Assembly: GCF_004297105.1 (NCBI RefSeq)
Contig: NZ_SCVE01000008.1
Coordinates: 62,001 to 126,000, forward strand
Source: Herbiconiux sp.
GTDB taxonomy: Bacteria > Actinomycetota > Actinomycetes > Actinomycetales > Microbacteriaceae
Direction of reading: 5' to 3'
Length of the DNA stretch: 64,000 nt
Under the pieces are notes generated by a model. That model was not told the DNA's origin. It was given only the letters and a program-made list of their open reading frames with translations, and did no database searches. The position numbers were made by a program, and so were the translations under genes. Of this stretch, positions 42,152-53,811 are shown one piece after another; within the stretch, counting starts at the first letter, position 1; each line of letters begins with the position of its first letter.

Positions 42152-42235
42152 GTGCTCGACGTCGTCTACATCGTCGCGATCCTCGCCGTCTTCGGCGTGG
42201 TCGCTTTCGTCGCCTGGGGGGTCGGGAAGCTGTGA
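42152..42235 (+). CDS. 27-residue hydrophobic leader protein of the kdp operon
   Basis: GTG start with GGAG about 9 nt upstream, stop overlapping the kdpF GTG by 4 bp. One membrane helix makes up nearly all of it (MLDVVYIVAILAVFGVVAF, then WGVGKL). It is similar in size and shape to KdpF but not the same. Small proteins like this precede kdpF in several actinobacteria; a second KdpF-like stabiliser or a regulatory peptide is possible. The 262 bp upstream, divergent from the tandem unknown genes, hold the kdp promoter, but no clear KdpE site could be picked. Confidence 0.75.
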   Translation: MLDVVYIVAILAVFGVVAFVAWGVGKL

Positions 42236-42321
42236 TCGTTCTCGAACTCGTCGCCGCGGTGCTGGGTGTGGCCGGAGTGGCCTACCTGATCGTCGCTCTC
42301 GTGAAGCCGGAGAAGTTCTGA
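42232..42321 (+). CDS. kdpF: KdpF, small subunit of the Kdp potassium pump
   Basis: 29 residues, GTG start overlapping the previous stop (GTGA). Single helix with the KdpF ending [12 protein letters not shown], which is nearly the consensus. KdpF sits at the KdpA-KdpB interface and stabilises the complex. KdpA begins one base after its stop codon. Confidence 0.92.
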   Translation: MIVLELVAAVLGVAGVAYLIVALVKPEKF

Positions 42322-42322
42322 C

Positions 42323-43995
42323 ATGGAAGCATGGCTTCTGATCGCCCAACTGGCGACCCTCGCGATCATCCTCGCGGTGATCTACCGTCCTCTGGGCGAC
42401 TACATCGCCTACACCTTCACATCTTCCAAGGACCTGAAGGTCGAGCGCGGCCTCTACCGCGTCGTGGGCGTCGACCCCACCCGGGAGCAGACCTGGGGCG
42501 CCTACCTCCGTGGGGTGCTCGCCTTCTCGCTCATCGGGGTGCTGTTCGTCTACGCCCTGCAGCGGCTGCAGGAGGTGCTGCCCTACTCGCTGGGGCTGCC
42601 CGCCGTTCCTGAAGGCCTGTCGTTCAACACCGCGGTCTCGTTCGTGACGAACACGAACTGGCAGTCCTACTCACCCGAGGTGACCATGGGCTACACCGTG
42701 CAGATCGCGGGCCTCGCAGTGCAGAACTTCGTCTCGGCCGGTGTCGGCATCGCCGTCGCCGTGGCACTGATCCGAGGATTCTCGCGGCGCAGCACCGGCA
42801 CGCTCGGCAACTTTTGGGTCGATCTCACCCGCGCCACCTTCCGGATCCTGCTCCCGCTCGCCGTGATCACGTCGATCGTCTTGATCGCGGGCGGCGTCAT
42901 CCAGAACTTCTCCGGGTTCACCGAGGTCACCACCCTGACCGGCGGCACCGCCACGGTTCCGGGCGGGCCGGTGGCGTCGCAGGAGGCGATCAAGTTGCTC
43001 GGCACGAACGGAGGCGGCTTCTTCAATGTGAACTCCGCGCATCCGTTCGAGAACCCGACACCCTGGACGAACCTCTTCGAGATCGTGCTGATGCTCGCAA
43101 TCCCGTTCTCGCTGCCCCGGGCGTTCGGGAAGATGGTCGGTGACAACCGCCAGGGCTACGCGATCCTCGCCGCGATGGGCACCCTGTTCGTGGTGTCGCT
43201 CGCCGCGCTCACCACGTTCGAGATCATGGGCTCCGGAACCGGCACACAGCTCGCCGGCGGCGCGATGGAGGGCAAGGAGCAGAGATTCGGCATCGCCGCG
43301 TCGACGCTGTTCGCCACGACCTCCACGATCACCTCGACGGGCGCCGTGAACTCGATGCACGACAGCTTCACGTCGCTCGGCGGCATGATGACGCTGTTCA
43401 ACATGATGCTCGGCGAGATCGCCCCCGGTGGGGTCGGCTCGGGCCTCTACGGCATGTTGATCATCGCGATCATCACGGTGTTCATCGCCGGCCTGCTGGT
43501 GGGCCGCACCCCGGAGTACCTGGGCAAGAAGCTCGGCCCGCGCGAGATCAAGCTGGCGAGCCTCTACATCCTCACCACGCCCACGATCGTGCTCGTCGGA
43601 ACCGCGCTCAGCTTCGCGATCCCCGCCATCCGTGAGGACGTCGAGGGAACGTCGATCTGGAACCCGGGCCTGCACGGCTTCACCGAGGTGCTCTACGCAT
43701 TCACCTCGGCCAGCAACAACAATGGTTCGGCGTTCGCCGGGATCACGGCCAACACCCCGTGGTTCAACACCGCCCTCGGTGTGGCGATGCTGCTCGGCCG
43801 GTTCATCCCGATCGTGTTCGTGCTCGCACTGGCCGGCTCGCTGGCCGCGCAGGGCAAGGTGCCCGTCACCGCCGGGACGCTCCCCACTCACCGCCCGCAG
43901 TTCGTGGGCCTCCTCGTCGGCGTCGTGCTCATCGTCGTCGCTCTCACCTACTTCCCCGTGCTCGCACTCGGACCTCTCGCCGAAGGGCTTCAGTA

Positions 43996-43996
<1 letters not shown>
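42323..43996 (+). CDS. kdpA: KdpA, K+-translocating channel subunit
   Basis: 557 residues, the usual length. Ten membrane helices and four selectivity-filter-like loops: [14 protein letters not shown] (loop 1), [26 protein letters not shown] (loop 2), [17 protein letters not shown] (loop 3) and [13 protein letters not shown] (loop 4). It binds and conducts K+ with high affinity when coupled to KdpB hydrolysis. Stop and kdpB start overlap (TAATG). Confidence 0.97.
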
Positions 43997-46155
<2,159 letters not shown>

Positions 46156-46189
46156 GCCGCGCACAGAAAAGAAGAGACAGGACATCGAA

Positions 46190-46792
46190 ATGGCTACCAA
46201 TCGCGGGTTCGCCCGCCCTTACTGGGTCGCGATCCGGTACATGATCGTCGCCACCGTCGTGCTCGGCATCGCCTATCCCGTCGCGATCCTGGGCATCGGA
46301 CAGCTCGCGCTGCCCGCTCAGGCGAACGGCTCGATCGTGACCGTCGACGGCGCGCCCGTCGGCTCCTCGCTGATCGGCCAGTCGTTCACCGACGCCGACG
46401 GTGCCGCCCTGCCCGAGTGGTTCCAGTCGCGGCCCTCCGCGGCCGGCTACGACGGGGCCGCCTCGGTCGGGTCGAACTACGGCTCGGAGAACCCCGACTT
46501 CATCGCCGAGATCGAGGCCCGGAAGGCCGCGATCGCGGAGAGCGACGGGGTGGCCGAGGGCGACATCCCGGTGGATGCGCTCACCACCTCGGGCTCGGGG
46601 CTCGACCCCCACATCAGCCCCGAGTACGCCTACGAGCAGGTCTCCCGCATCGCGGATGCCCGTGGCCTCGACGAGGCATCCGTTCGCCAACTCGTCGACG
46701 CCTTCGTGCAGGGCCGCGACCTCGGCTACCTGGGTGAGCCCACCGTCAACGTGCTGCAGCTCAACGTGGCCCTCTCGCAGCTCGTCCGCTGA
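46190..46792 (+). CDS. kdpC: KdpC, accessory subunit
   Basis: 200 residues: one N-terminal membrane helix (YMIVATVVLGIAYPVAILGIGQ) and an outer domain with the family motifs GSSLIGQSF, FQSRPSAAGYDGAASVGSNYG, DALTTSGSGLDPHISPEYA and the C-terminal VNVLQLNVAL. It raises the affinity of the pump for K+ and nucleotide. ATG with AGGA upstream, 34 bp after kdpB. Confidence 0.96.
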   Translation: MATNRGFARPYWVAIRYMIVATVVLGIAYPVAILGIGQLALPAQANGSIVTVDGAPVGSSLIGQSFTDADGAALPEWFQSRPSAAGYDGAASVGSNYGSENPDFIAEIEARKAAIAESDGVAEGDIPVDALTTSGSGLDPHISPEYAYEQVSRIADARGLDEASVRQLVDAFVQGRDLGYLGEPTVNVLQLNVALSQLVR

Positions 46793-46827
46793 GCGGCGCA
46801 CAGGGACAACAGCGATATGGTGCACCT

Positions 46828-49365
46828 GTGAAACAGGGCAGGCTGAGGGTCTTGCTCGGCGCCGCTCCCGGCGTCGGCAAGACCTACGCCATGCTCGAAG
46901 AGGGCCGCCGGCTGCGGGCCCAGGGCAAAGACGTGGTGGTGGCCGTGGTGGAGACCCACGGCCGCGCCGCCACGAAAGCCATGACGGCCGGCTTCGAGAT
47001 CATCCCCCGTGCCCGCATCTCCCATCGCGGCGTCGAGCTCGAGGAGATGGATCTCGACGCCGTGCTGGCCCGGGCACCGGGGTACGCCCTGGTCGACGAG
47101 CTCGCCCACACGAACGCACCGGGACTCGCTCACGAGAAGCGGTGGCGCGACGTCGAGACGCTGCTCGATGCCGGTATCGACGTGATCTCCACGGTGAACA
47201 TCCAGCACATCGAGTCGCTCAACGACGTGGTGCAGCAGATCACGGGCGTGCCGCAGCGGGAGACGATCCCGGATGCGGTGCTCCGCGAGGCAGACCAGAT
47301 CGAGGTCGTCGACCTGGCCCCGCAGGCGCTGCGCGACCGGCTCTCCGAGGGCGTCGTGTATCCGGCGGCGCGCATCGACGCCGCCCTTTCGAACTACTTC
47401 CGCCTCGGCAACCTCACCGCGCTCCGCGAGCTCGCCCTGCTCTGGCTGGCCGACGAGGTCGACTCCTCGCTGCAGAAGTACCGCGCCGAGCACGGGATCG
47501 GCCAGAAGTGGGAGGCCCGCGAGCGCGTCGTGGTGGCCCTGACCGGCGGGCCCGAGGGCGAGACGCTCATCCGCCGCGGCTCACGCATCGCCGCCCGCTC
47601 CGCCGGCGGGCAGCTGCTCGCCGTGCACGTGACGAGCCAAGACGGGTTGCGCGACACGAACCCCGGTGCCCTGGCGGCTCAGCGAATGCTGGTGGAGTCG
47701 CTGGGCGGAAGCTTCCACCAGGTGGTCGGCAGCGACGTGCCCGAGGCGCTGGTGCAGTTCGCGCGGGCGTCCAACGCCACCCAGCTCGTGATCGGTGTGA
47801 GCCGCCGCAGCCGGCTGGCCGCCCTGCTCACCGGCCCCGGGATCGGGGCCACCGTCATCCGCGAGTCGGGCGACATCGACGTGCACATCGTGACGCACTC
47901 GGCTGCGGCCGGCAGCCGGATCTCGCTCCCGCGCTCCCGTGGTTCGCTGACGATCCGGCGCCGGGTCTACGGCTTCGTGCTGGCTCTCGTGGGCGGGCCC
48001 CTGCTCACCTGGTTGCTGGCGTCGATGCGCAACGACGACTCGATCACCTCCGATGTGCTGAGCTATCAGCTGCTCGTCGTGGTGGTGGCTCTCGTCGGCG
48101 GCATCTGGCCGGCGCTCTTCGCGGCGGTTCTGAGCGGCTTCACGCTCGACTTCTTCTTCGTCGACCCGCTCTACACCGTCACGGTCGACGAGCCGTTCCA
48201 TCTGCTGGCCCTCATCCTCTACGTGGTGATCGCCGTGCTGGTCTCGATCGTGGTCGACCAGGCGGCGCGGCGCAGCAGGGCGGCCCGCCGGTCGGCCGCC
48301 GAATCCGAGCTCATCGCGAGCGTCGCGGGTGAGGTGCTGCGGGGCCAGGACGCCTTCCAGGCCTTCGTCAGCCGCACGCGCGAGGCGTTCGGGCTCACGG
48401 GCGTGCGCATCCTCGTCGGCGATCGCGTGCTCGCCGCCGATGGCGAGCCGGCCGGCACCGGGGTCGGCGACTCCGCCTCCGGGCGCGCGGGCGGTGCCGC
48501 ATCCGGATCGGGTGACGACTCGGTCGATCGCGTACCCGTCAACGACGAGGCGGTGCTGGAGCTGCACGGCCGGGCACTGCAATCCTCCGACCGCAGGCTG
48601 CTCAGCGTGATCGTCGCCCAGCTCGCCTCCGCCCTGGCGAATGCCGACCTCGAGGAGACCGCGCGCGAGATGGCGCCCCTCGCCGCGGCCGACAAGGTGC
48701 GCAGCGCCCTGCTCGCCGCTGTCGGCCACGACCTCCGGAGGCCCTTGGCGGGCGCGACCGCGGCCGTGACCGGGCTGCGCACCTCGGGGGCATCGCTCTC
48801 CGACGACGACCGCGACGAGCTGCTCGACACCGCAGAGACGAGTCTGAAGTCGCTCACCGACCTGCTCACGAACCTGCTCGATGTGAGTCGCGTGCAGGCG
48901 GGAGTGCTCGCGGTGAACCTCCAACCCGTCGACCTGGTCGACCTCGTTCCCGCGACGCTCGACGAGCTGGAGGTGGGGCCGGCCGAGGTCGACCTCGACA
49001 TCCCGACCGATCTCCCCGCGATCCAGGCCGACCCGGTGCTGCTGGAGCGTGTGCTGGCGAATCTGCTGTCGAACGCCATGAAGTACTCGCCCGCAGGCCG
49101 ACGCGTGGTGATCGCCGCATCCGCCTTCCACGACGTGGTGCAGATCCGCGTGATCGATGCAGGCAAGGGCGTGCCGGAAGACCGCCGCGACGACATCTTC
49201 GTGCCGTTCCAGCGGCTCGGCGACACCGACAACACCACGGGTCTCGGGCTGGGACTCGCCCTGGCGAAGGGCTTCGTCGAGGGGATGAACGGCACCCTCG
49301 AGTTCGAGGAGACACCGCTCGGCGGCTCCACCATGGTGGTCACCCTCCAGGCGGTGACGTCGTGA
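46828..49365 (+). CDS. kdpD: KdpD sensor histidine kinase
   Basis: 845 residues, GTG start. KdpD N-domain with Walker A LLGAAPGVGKTYAML and DELAHTNAPG; a universal-stress-like domain (about 235-360, LVIGVSRRSRLAALLTGPGIGATV), which in some bacteria binds c-di-AMP; four helices (about 385-485); a GAF-like segment; then the kinase core with the phosphorylated His in AVGHDLRRPLAGA, N-box LANLLSNAMKYSPAG and G-boxes DAGKGVPEDR and GLGLGLALAKG. It senses low K+ or ionic stress and phosphorylates KdpE. The stop overlaps kdpE. Confidence 0.96.
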   Translation: MKQGRLRVLLGAAPGVGKTYAMLEEGRRLRAQGKDVVVAVVETHGRAATKAMTAGFEIIPRARISHRGVELEEMDLDAVLARAPGYALVDELAHTNAPGLAHEKRWRDVETLLDAGIDVISTVNIQHIESLNDVVQQITGVPQRETIPDAVLREADQIEVVDLAPQALRDRLSEGVVYPAARIDAALSNYFRLGNLTALRELALLWLADEVDSSLQKYRAEHGIGQKWEARERVVVALTGGPEGETLIRRGSRIAARSAGGQLLAVHVTSQDGLRDTNPGALAAQRMLVESLGGSFHQVVGSDVPEALVQFARASNATQLVIGVSRRSRLAALLTGPGIGATVIRESGDIDVHIVTHSAAAGSRISLPRSRGSLTIRRRVYGFVLALVGGPLLTWLLASMRNDDSITSDVLSYQLLVVVVALVGGIWPALFAAVLSGFTLDFFFVDPLYTVTVDEPFHLLALILYVVIAVLVSIVVDQAARRSRAARRSAAESELIASVAGEVLRGQDAFQAFVSRTREAFGLTGVRILVGDRVLAADGEPAGTGVGDSASGRAGGAASGSGDDSVDRVPVNDEAVLELHGRALQSSDRRLLSVIVAQLASALANADLEETAREMAPLAAADKVRSALLAAVGHDLRRPLAGATAAVTGLRTSGASLSDDDRDELLDTAETSLKSLTDLLTNLLDVSRVQAGVLAVNLQPVDLVDLVPATLDELEVGPAEVDLDIPTDLPAIQADPVLLERVLANLLSNAMKYSPAGRRVVIAASAFHDVVQIRVIDAGKGVPEDRRDDIFVPFQRLGDTDNTTGLGLGLALAKGFVEGMNGTLEFEETPLGGSTMVVTLQAVTS

Positions 49366-50051
49366 GGATCCTGATCGCCGATGACGACCCCCAGATCCTC
49401 CGCGCCCTGCGCGTCACGCTCGGCGCTCAGGGGCACGAGATCCGCACCGCGGCCGACGGCAAGGAGACCATCGCGGCCGCGTCGGCGCATCCGCCCGACC
49501 TCCTCATCCTCGACCTCGGCATGCCGCGCCTCGATGGGCTCGACGTCATCCGCACGGTGCGTGCCTGGTCGCCGCTGCCGATCCTCGTCGTCTCCGGGCG
49601 CACCGATTCCGCCGACAAGGTCGATGCGCTCGACGCCGGGGCCGACGACTACGTCACCAAGCCGTTCGCGATCGACGAGCTGCTGGCCCGGGTGAGGGCG
49701 CTCACCCGCCGATCACCCGCCGCCGTGAGCCGGCCGGTGGTGACCATGAGCGGGGTGACGATCGACCTCGCCGCCCACGCGGTGACGCGCGACGGGCAGC
49801 GCACAGCCATCCGGTTGACGCCGACGGAGTGGAAGATCCTCGAACTGCTGGTGCGCAATCCGCGCCGGCTGCTCACCCACGCGCAGCTGTTCACCGAGAT
49901 CTGGGGCACACCCGATGTGCACGAGACGGGGTACCTGCGGTTGTACATCGGGCAACTGCGCAAGAAGCTCGAACCCGACCCTGCGCATCCCGTGCACATC
50001 CTGACCGAAACGGGAATGGGGTACCGGTTCGAGCCGGACGCAGGTCTATGA
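49362..50051 (+). CDS. kdpE: KdpE response regulator
   Basis: 229 residues, GTG start overlapping kdpD (GTGA). Receiver domain with acidic pocket (ADDDPQ), phosphoacceptor Asp in LLILDLGMPR, and Lys in DDYVTKPF; OmpR/PhoB winged helix at the C-terminus (RLTPTEWKILELLVRNPRRLLTHAQLF, VHETGYLRLYIGQLRKKLEPDP). It activates the kdp promoter under K+ limitation. Confidence 0.96.
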   Translation: MRILIADDDPQILRALRVTLGAQGHEIRTAADGKETIAAASAHPPDLLILDLGMPRLDGLDVIRTVRAWSPLPILVVSGRTDSADKVDALDAGADDYVTKPFAIDELLARVRALTRRSPAAVSRPVVTMSGVTIDLAAHAVTRDGQRTAIRLTPTEWKILELLVRNPRRLLTHAQLFTEIWGTPDVHETGYLRLYIGQLRKKLEPDPAHPVHILTETGMGYRFEPDAGL

Positions 50052-50078
50052 TTCGTGAGTCGAGTTCAAAGGAGAACC

Positions 50079-50282
50079 ATGACTGAAACACTCGCACCGG
50101 CGCTCACCTGGCGCCAGAAGCAACAAGGGCTCTGGGTCGCCACCGCGGCCGATGCCCGGCCCGTCGGCATCGTCACCGAGAAGTGGGTGCACGGCTTCGT
50201 GGTCACCGGCCGAAGCGGCAAAGACCTCGGCACCCATCGCAGCCTCGACGAGGCGCAGGCCGCCCTCGAGGCGTCGCTCTGA
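50079..50282 (+). CDS. Small conserved hypothetical protein
   Basis: 67 residues; ATG with AAAGGAG 5-6 nt upstream, so translation is likely strong. Sequence TWRQKQQGLWVATAADARPVGIVTEKW followed by VVTGRSGKDLGTHRSLDEAQAALE suggests a small beta-sheet plus helix. No family recognised. It directly follows kdpE (27 bp) and is ended by the hairpin at 50299-50340, so it is probably the last gene of the kdp transcript. Confidence 0.8.
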   Translation: MTETLAPALTWRQKQQGLWVATAADARPVGIVTEKWVHGFVVTGRSGKDLGTHRSLDEAQAALEASL

Positions 50283-50298
50283 TCCAGTCGTGCCGTTA

Positions 50299-50340
50299 AT
50301 GCGAGAGACCGAGGCGCCAGACGGCCTCGGTCTCTCGCAT
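50299..50340. terminator. Bidirectional terminator hairpin
   Basis: Perfect 17-bp inverted repeat: ATGCGAGAGACCGAGGC at 50299-50315 and its complement at 50324-50340, 8-base loop, TTT directly after on the plus strand. It lies between the kdp-end gene and the convergent DUF7882 gene. Confidence 0.88.
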
Positions 50341-50356
50341 TTCCGCAGTTTCTCGA

Positions 50357-50725
50357 TCAGCGCACGGTCGCGGGGCCGGACGCGCCGCCGTGACCGTTGC
50401 CGTTGCCGTTCGACGAGCCGTTGCCGCTGCCGGGCTCCTCGGTGAACTGCAGGCCACCGCTGCCGTTCGACGACGCAGTGAGGATGTCGAGCCACTCCCG
50501 GTTGATCGACGGCACCCGGCCGCCCGCGAACTTGAAGTAGAGCGGGATCGACGAGTCGAGCCAGATGCTCGAACGGCCGTCACCGATCGCGGGATCGTCT
50601 TTCCAGGAGAAGAAGAAGCTCTCCTTGCGGCGCAACTTCGCCGCGATGACGATCTGAAGATGCGTGAGGGTGCGGTCGTCGAATTCGATCTCGATCGTCG
50701 ATGATCCGTACAGAAGTTTTCCCAT
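50357..50725 (-). CDS. DUF7882-like Microbacteriaceae protein
   Basis: 122 residues. Core MGKLLYGSSTIEIEFDDRTL, then HLQIVIAAKLRRKESFFFSW, KDDPAIGDGRSSIWLDSSIPL and GGRVPSINREWLDIL is typical of a protein found in nearly all Microbacteriaceae and often mislabelled ATP-dependent DNA ligase; it has no ligase motif. The tail is Gly/Asn/Ser-rich. GGAGG about 7 nt before the ATG. Function unknown; useful as a taxonomic marker. Confidence 0.85.
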   Translation of the reverse strand: MGKLLYGSSTIEIEFDDRTLTHLQIVIAAKLRRKESFFFSWKDDPAIGDGRSSIWLDSSIPLYFKFAGGRVPSINREWLDILTASSNGSGGLQFTEEPGSGNGSSNGNGNGHGGASGPATVR

Positions 50726-50823
50726 GCGTGTTCCTCCGCCGCGGTGCTGATCAGTCCATTAACGCACGATGGGCGGGCGCGCGCGCGTCGGACTAGTGTT
50801 GCGGGAGTCGAGAGGGGTGTGCC

Positions 50824-51957
50824 GTGTTCAAGAAGAAGCCGCGTGATCCGGAGGCCGAGGTCATGCAGCCCGGCTCCGACCTCGCCGTCGCCGGAAACGA
50901 GAGCATTCCCTCGGTGCGCGTGAACGCGTTCCGCATCGGCCTCGTCGGCGGCCTCGGTGTGCTGCTGTCGCTCCTCATCGGCGGGGTGGTCACCCAGCTC
51001 AGCACCGTGCTCATCTACATCGGTGTCGCACTCTTCCTCGCTCTCGGACTCGACCCCCTCGTCTCCTGGCTGGAGCGGCGGATGCCGCGCGGCCTCGCCA
51101 TCACCATCGTGTTCGCCGCCGTCATCGCGCTCTTCGGGGGCCTGCTGTTCGCGGTCATCCCGCTCATCGTCAACCAGGCCGCCAACTTCATCGACAAGGC
51201 ACCTCAGTTCCTCACCGATCTGGCCAACAGCGACTTCGTCACCGGCCTCGAGTCGCAGCTGAGCGGCGTGATCGACATCAACCAGGCCGTGCAGGGCGCC
51301 ACCGCCTTCGTGCAGGACCCGAACAACCTGCTCACCCTCGGCGGAGGCCTGCTCGCCGTGGGTACGGGCATCGCGAGCGGGGCCACCGGTGCCGTGATCG
51401 TGCTGATCCTCACCCTCTACTTCCTCGCGTCGCTGCGCAGCATGAAGCGCATCACCTACCGCTTCGTGCCGGCCAACAAGCGCGTCTCGTTCGCCGCCCT
51501 CACCGATGACGTCACGGGAGCCGTCGGGCGGTACGTCGTGGGCCAGATCGGGCTGGCGGCCATCAACGGCGTGCTGAGCCTCATCTTCCTCACCATCATC
51601 GGCGCCCCGCTGCCGGTGCTGTTCGCCTTCATAGCGTTCCTCGCCTCGCTCATCCCGCTGGTGGGCACGCTGAGCGGTGCGATCATCATCTCCCTCGTGT
51701 GCCTCTTCGCGTCGCCGCTCACCGCACTCGCCGCCGCGATCTACTACATCATCTACATGCAGGTCGAGGCCTACTTCCTCAGCCCGCGCATCATGAACCG
51801 CGCGGTGGCCGTGCCCGGCGCGATCGTCGTGATCGCGGCGGTGGCCGGAGGAACCCTCGGCTCGGTGCTCGGCGCACTGGTGGCCATCCCCGTCGCGGCC
51901 TCGGCGATCATCATCGTTCAGAAGGTCGTCTTCCCGAAGCAGGACGCCAAGGTCTGA
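50824..51957 (+). CDS. AI-2E family transporter (PerM/TqsA-like)
   Basis: 377 residues, GTG start with GAGAGGGG upstream. Eight hydrophobic helices with the usual pattern: two near residues 38-105, a long amphipathic region (about 120-175, NQAANFIDKAPQFLTDLANSDF), then helices from 185, with INGVLSLIFLTIIGAPLPVLFAFIAFLASLIPLVG and the C-terminal VEAYFLSPRIMNRAVAVPGAIVVI. Members export autoinducer-2 or act as Na+/H+ antiporters; the role here is unknown. Confidence 0.9.
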   Translation: MFKKKPRDPEAEVMQPGSDLAVAGNESIPSVRVNAFRIGLVGGLGVLLSLLIGGVVTQLSTVLIYIGVALFLALGLDPLVSWLERRMPRGLAITIVFAAVIALFGGLLFAVIPLIVNQAANFIDKAPQFLTDLANSDFVTGLESQLSGVIDINQAVQGATAFVQDPNNLLTLGGGLLAVGTGIASGATGAVIVLILTLYFLASLRSMKRITYRFVPANKRVSFAALTDDVTGAVGRYVVGQIGLAAINGVLSLIFLTIIGAPLPVLFAFIAFLASLIPLVGTLSGAIIISLVCLFASPLTALAAAIYYIIYMQVEAYFLSPRIMNRAVAVPGAIVVIAAVAGGTLGSVLGALVAIPVAASAIIIVQKVVFPKQDAKV

Positions 51958-52057
51958 CCGAGCGCCTCGCGATCCGGGCCGAGCGGATGCCGTAGCCCTC
52001 CTGGGAGGGGGGTGGCAACCCCTGGCGGTTGTCGTGGGGCGGCGTAGGTTCGCGGAC

Positions 52058-52543
52058 ATGAGCACACATGACGACGACATCGAGACCATCGCGAAACTGA
52101 TCAAGGCATCGAAGATCGCCCTCGTCACCACCCAGTCGGCGGCCGGGGCCCTGCACAGCCGCCCGATGGGCGTGCAGGAGGCCGAGTTCGACGGCGACCT
52201 CTGGTTCTTCACGCCGCATCCGAGTGAGAAGACCGACGAGATCGCGGCGCATCCGCTGGCCAACGCCTCGTTCGAGTCCGGCAAGGGCTACCTGTCGATC
52301 TCGGGCACCGCATCGGTGGTGAAAGACCAGGCGAAGATCGACGAGCTCTGGTCGAAGAGCGTCGAGGCGTGGTTCCCCGAGGGACGCGACGACCCGTCGG
52401 TCGCCCTCCTCAAGATCGAGGCGGACTCGGCCGAGTACTGGTCGATCGACGACCCCAAGCCGCTGCAGCTGCTGAAGATCGCGCGCGCGGCCGTGGGCGG
52501 CGGCGAGCCCGATCTCGGCGAGAACCGCACCGTCGACCTCTAG
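52058..52543 (+). CDS. Pyridoxamine 5'-phosphate oxidase-like (general stress protein 26 type)
   Basis: 161 residues from the ATG at 52058; TAGGTT (52045-52050) lies 7 nt upstream, a leaderless start, so the longer frame from 52034 is rejected. Split-barrel flavin-binding fold: IALVTTQSAAGALHSRPMGVQEAEFDGDLWFFT, ANASFESGKGYLSISGTASVV and VEAWFPEGRDDPSVALLKIEADSAEYWS, the last typical of GSP26. Binds FMN or F420 in relatives. It precedes dps by 50 bp in the same direction. Confidence 0.88.
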   Translation: MSTHDDDIETIAKLIKASKIALVTTQSAAGALHSRPMGVQEAEFDGDLWFFTPHPSEKTDEIAAHPLANASFESGKGYLSISGTASVVKDQAKIDELWSKSVEAWFPEGRDDPSVALLKIEADSAEYWSIDDPKPLQLLKIARAAVGGGEPDLGENRTVDL

Positions 52544-52592
52544 GTCGAAGCCAGCCAGCTTCTCTTCTCTCTCGAAAGCAAGGAATCACACC

Positions 52593-53138
52593 ATGACGAA
52601 CACCATCGAACGCCAGACCGAAGCGCCCGCCGACGGCGGTGCGCGCCCCACCAGACGACAGAACGCCGAGCGCGGGTTCAAGGCGTCCAAGCAGCTCACC
52701 GACAACCTGCAGAAGGTGCTGGTCGACCTCGTCGAACTGCACCTGCAGGGCAAGCAGGCGCACTGGAACGTGGTGGGCAAGAACTTCCGCGACCTCCATC
52801 TGCAGCTCGATGAGATCATCGACGACGCCCGCGAGTTCAGCGACGTCGTGGCCGAGCGCCTCCGCGCCCTGCACGCGGCTCCGGATGGCCGCAGCGACAC
52901 CGTCGCCGCCACCACCACGCTGCCCGAGTATCCGAACGGTGAGATCGACACGGCGGAGACCGTCGACCTCATCACGGCGCGCCTCGAGGCGGTCGTGGGC
53001 ACGATGCGCGAGGTTCACGACGAGGTCGACGATGCCGACCCGACGAGCGCCGACATCCTGCACGGCATCATCGAGAAGCTCGAGCAGTACGCCTGGATGG
53101 TGAGCGCGGAGAACCGCACCCCCGCGAAGAAGCGCTGA
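52593..53138 (+). CDS. dps: Dps, DNA-binding ferritin-like protein
   Basis: 181 residues. The four-helix bundle includes the dimer-interface ferroxidase ligands in GKQAHWNVVGKNFRDLHLQLDEIIDDAREFSDVVAERL (His, Asp, Glu). The N-terminus is longer and rich in Arg/Lys (ADGGARPTRRQNAERGFK), suited to DNA binding, and the C-terminus ends in TPAKKR. It stores iron, uses up H2O2 and coats DNA under starvation or oxidative stress. AAGGA 8 nt before ATG. Confidence 0.94.
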   Translation: MTNTIERQTEAPADGGARPTRRQNAERGFKASKQLTDNLQKVLVDLVELHLQGKQAHWNVVGKNFRDLHLQLDEIIDDAREFSDVVAERLRALHAAPDGRSDTVAATTTLPEYPNGEIDTAETVDLITARLEAVVGTMREVHDEVDDADPTSADILHGIIEKLEQYAWMVSAENRTPAKKR

Positions 53139-53175
53139 CCTGCGTCGGGTTGCCCCATCCTGTGCGCTCGCCCAT

Positions 53176-53202
53176 CGAGTTGCCACATGATGTGGCAACT
53201 CG
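53176..53202. repeat. 27-bp palindrome, second copy of the GTTGCCACAT family
   Basis: Arms CGAGTTGCCACAT and its complement around a central G. The inner 21 bp equal those of the 3926-3958 element, while the outer 3 bp differ and still pair. Located between the convergent dps and thioesterase genes, again without a T-run. Confidence 0.85.
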
Positions 53203-53254
53203 ACCGCTCGGGCAACGCTTTGTGGCAAGGCGATGGGTCGGGCTCCGTAATGCG

Positions 53255-53791
53255 TCAGGCGCCGGCCAGGGGGAACACGAGGAGCGAACTCGTGGCGGTG
53301 GCGATGAGAGCGCCGCTCGCATCCGTCACGCTCGCCTCGGCGAACGCCACGCGTCGGCCCGGCTTCACCACCGTGCCGGTGCAGGTCACGACTCCCGAGT
53401 CGTGCCGGAGCGGCCGGAGATAGCTCACCTTCAGTTCGATGGAGGTGTAGCCGACGCCGGCAGGCAGCGTGGACTGCACGGCGCATCCGGCCGCGGAATC
53501 GAGAAGAGTGCACACGAGGCCGCCGTGCACCATGCCGATGGGGTTGTAGTGCGACTCGTCCGGCAGGCAGGTGAACGTGGCGGTGCCCTCGCCGACCGAC
53601 ACGAGTTGCATGCCCACCAGCTCGCCGATGGGCGGCGGCGGGAGTTCCCCCGCGATCATGCGGCGCAGGTAGTCGATGCCGGAGAGGCCCGGCATCGCCG
53701 CGGCCCCGATGGCGGGGTCGTGCCACTCCACCAGCCTGCTGCGGTTCGCGGAGTCGTTCAGGGTCGTGTTCGCGTCGTCGTCGAGTGCCAT
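53255..53791 (-). CDS. PaaI-type hotdog-fold thioesterase
   Basis: 178 residues. Hotdog core with HYNPIGMVHGGLVCTLLDSAAGCAV (the HGG motif and the catalytic Asp in the helix), YTSIELKVSYLRPLRHDSG and GRRVAFAEASVTDASGALIATATSSLLVF. Hydrolyses acyl- or aryl-CoA esters; the exact substrate is unknown. TAGCGT at 53798-53803 is 6 nt before the ATG: leaderless. Confidence 0.9.
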   Translation of the reverse strand: MALDDDANTTLNDSANRSRLVEWHDPAIGAAAMPGLSGIDYLRRMIAGELPPPPIGELVGMQLVSVGEGTATFTCLPDESHYNPIGMVHGGLVCTLLDSAAGCAVQSTLPAGVGYTSIELKVSYLRPLRHDSGVVTCTGTVVKPGRRVAFAEASVTDASGALIATATSSLLVFPLAGA

Positions 53792-53811
53792 GGCTTCACG
53801 CTACGCCCGCC

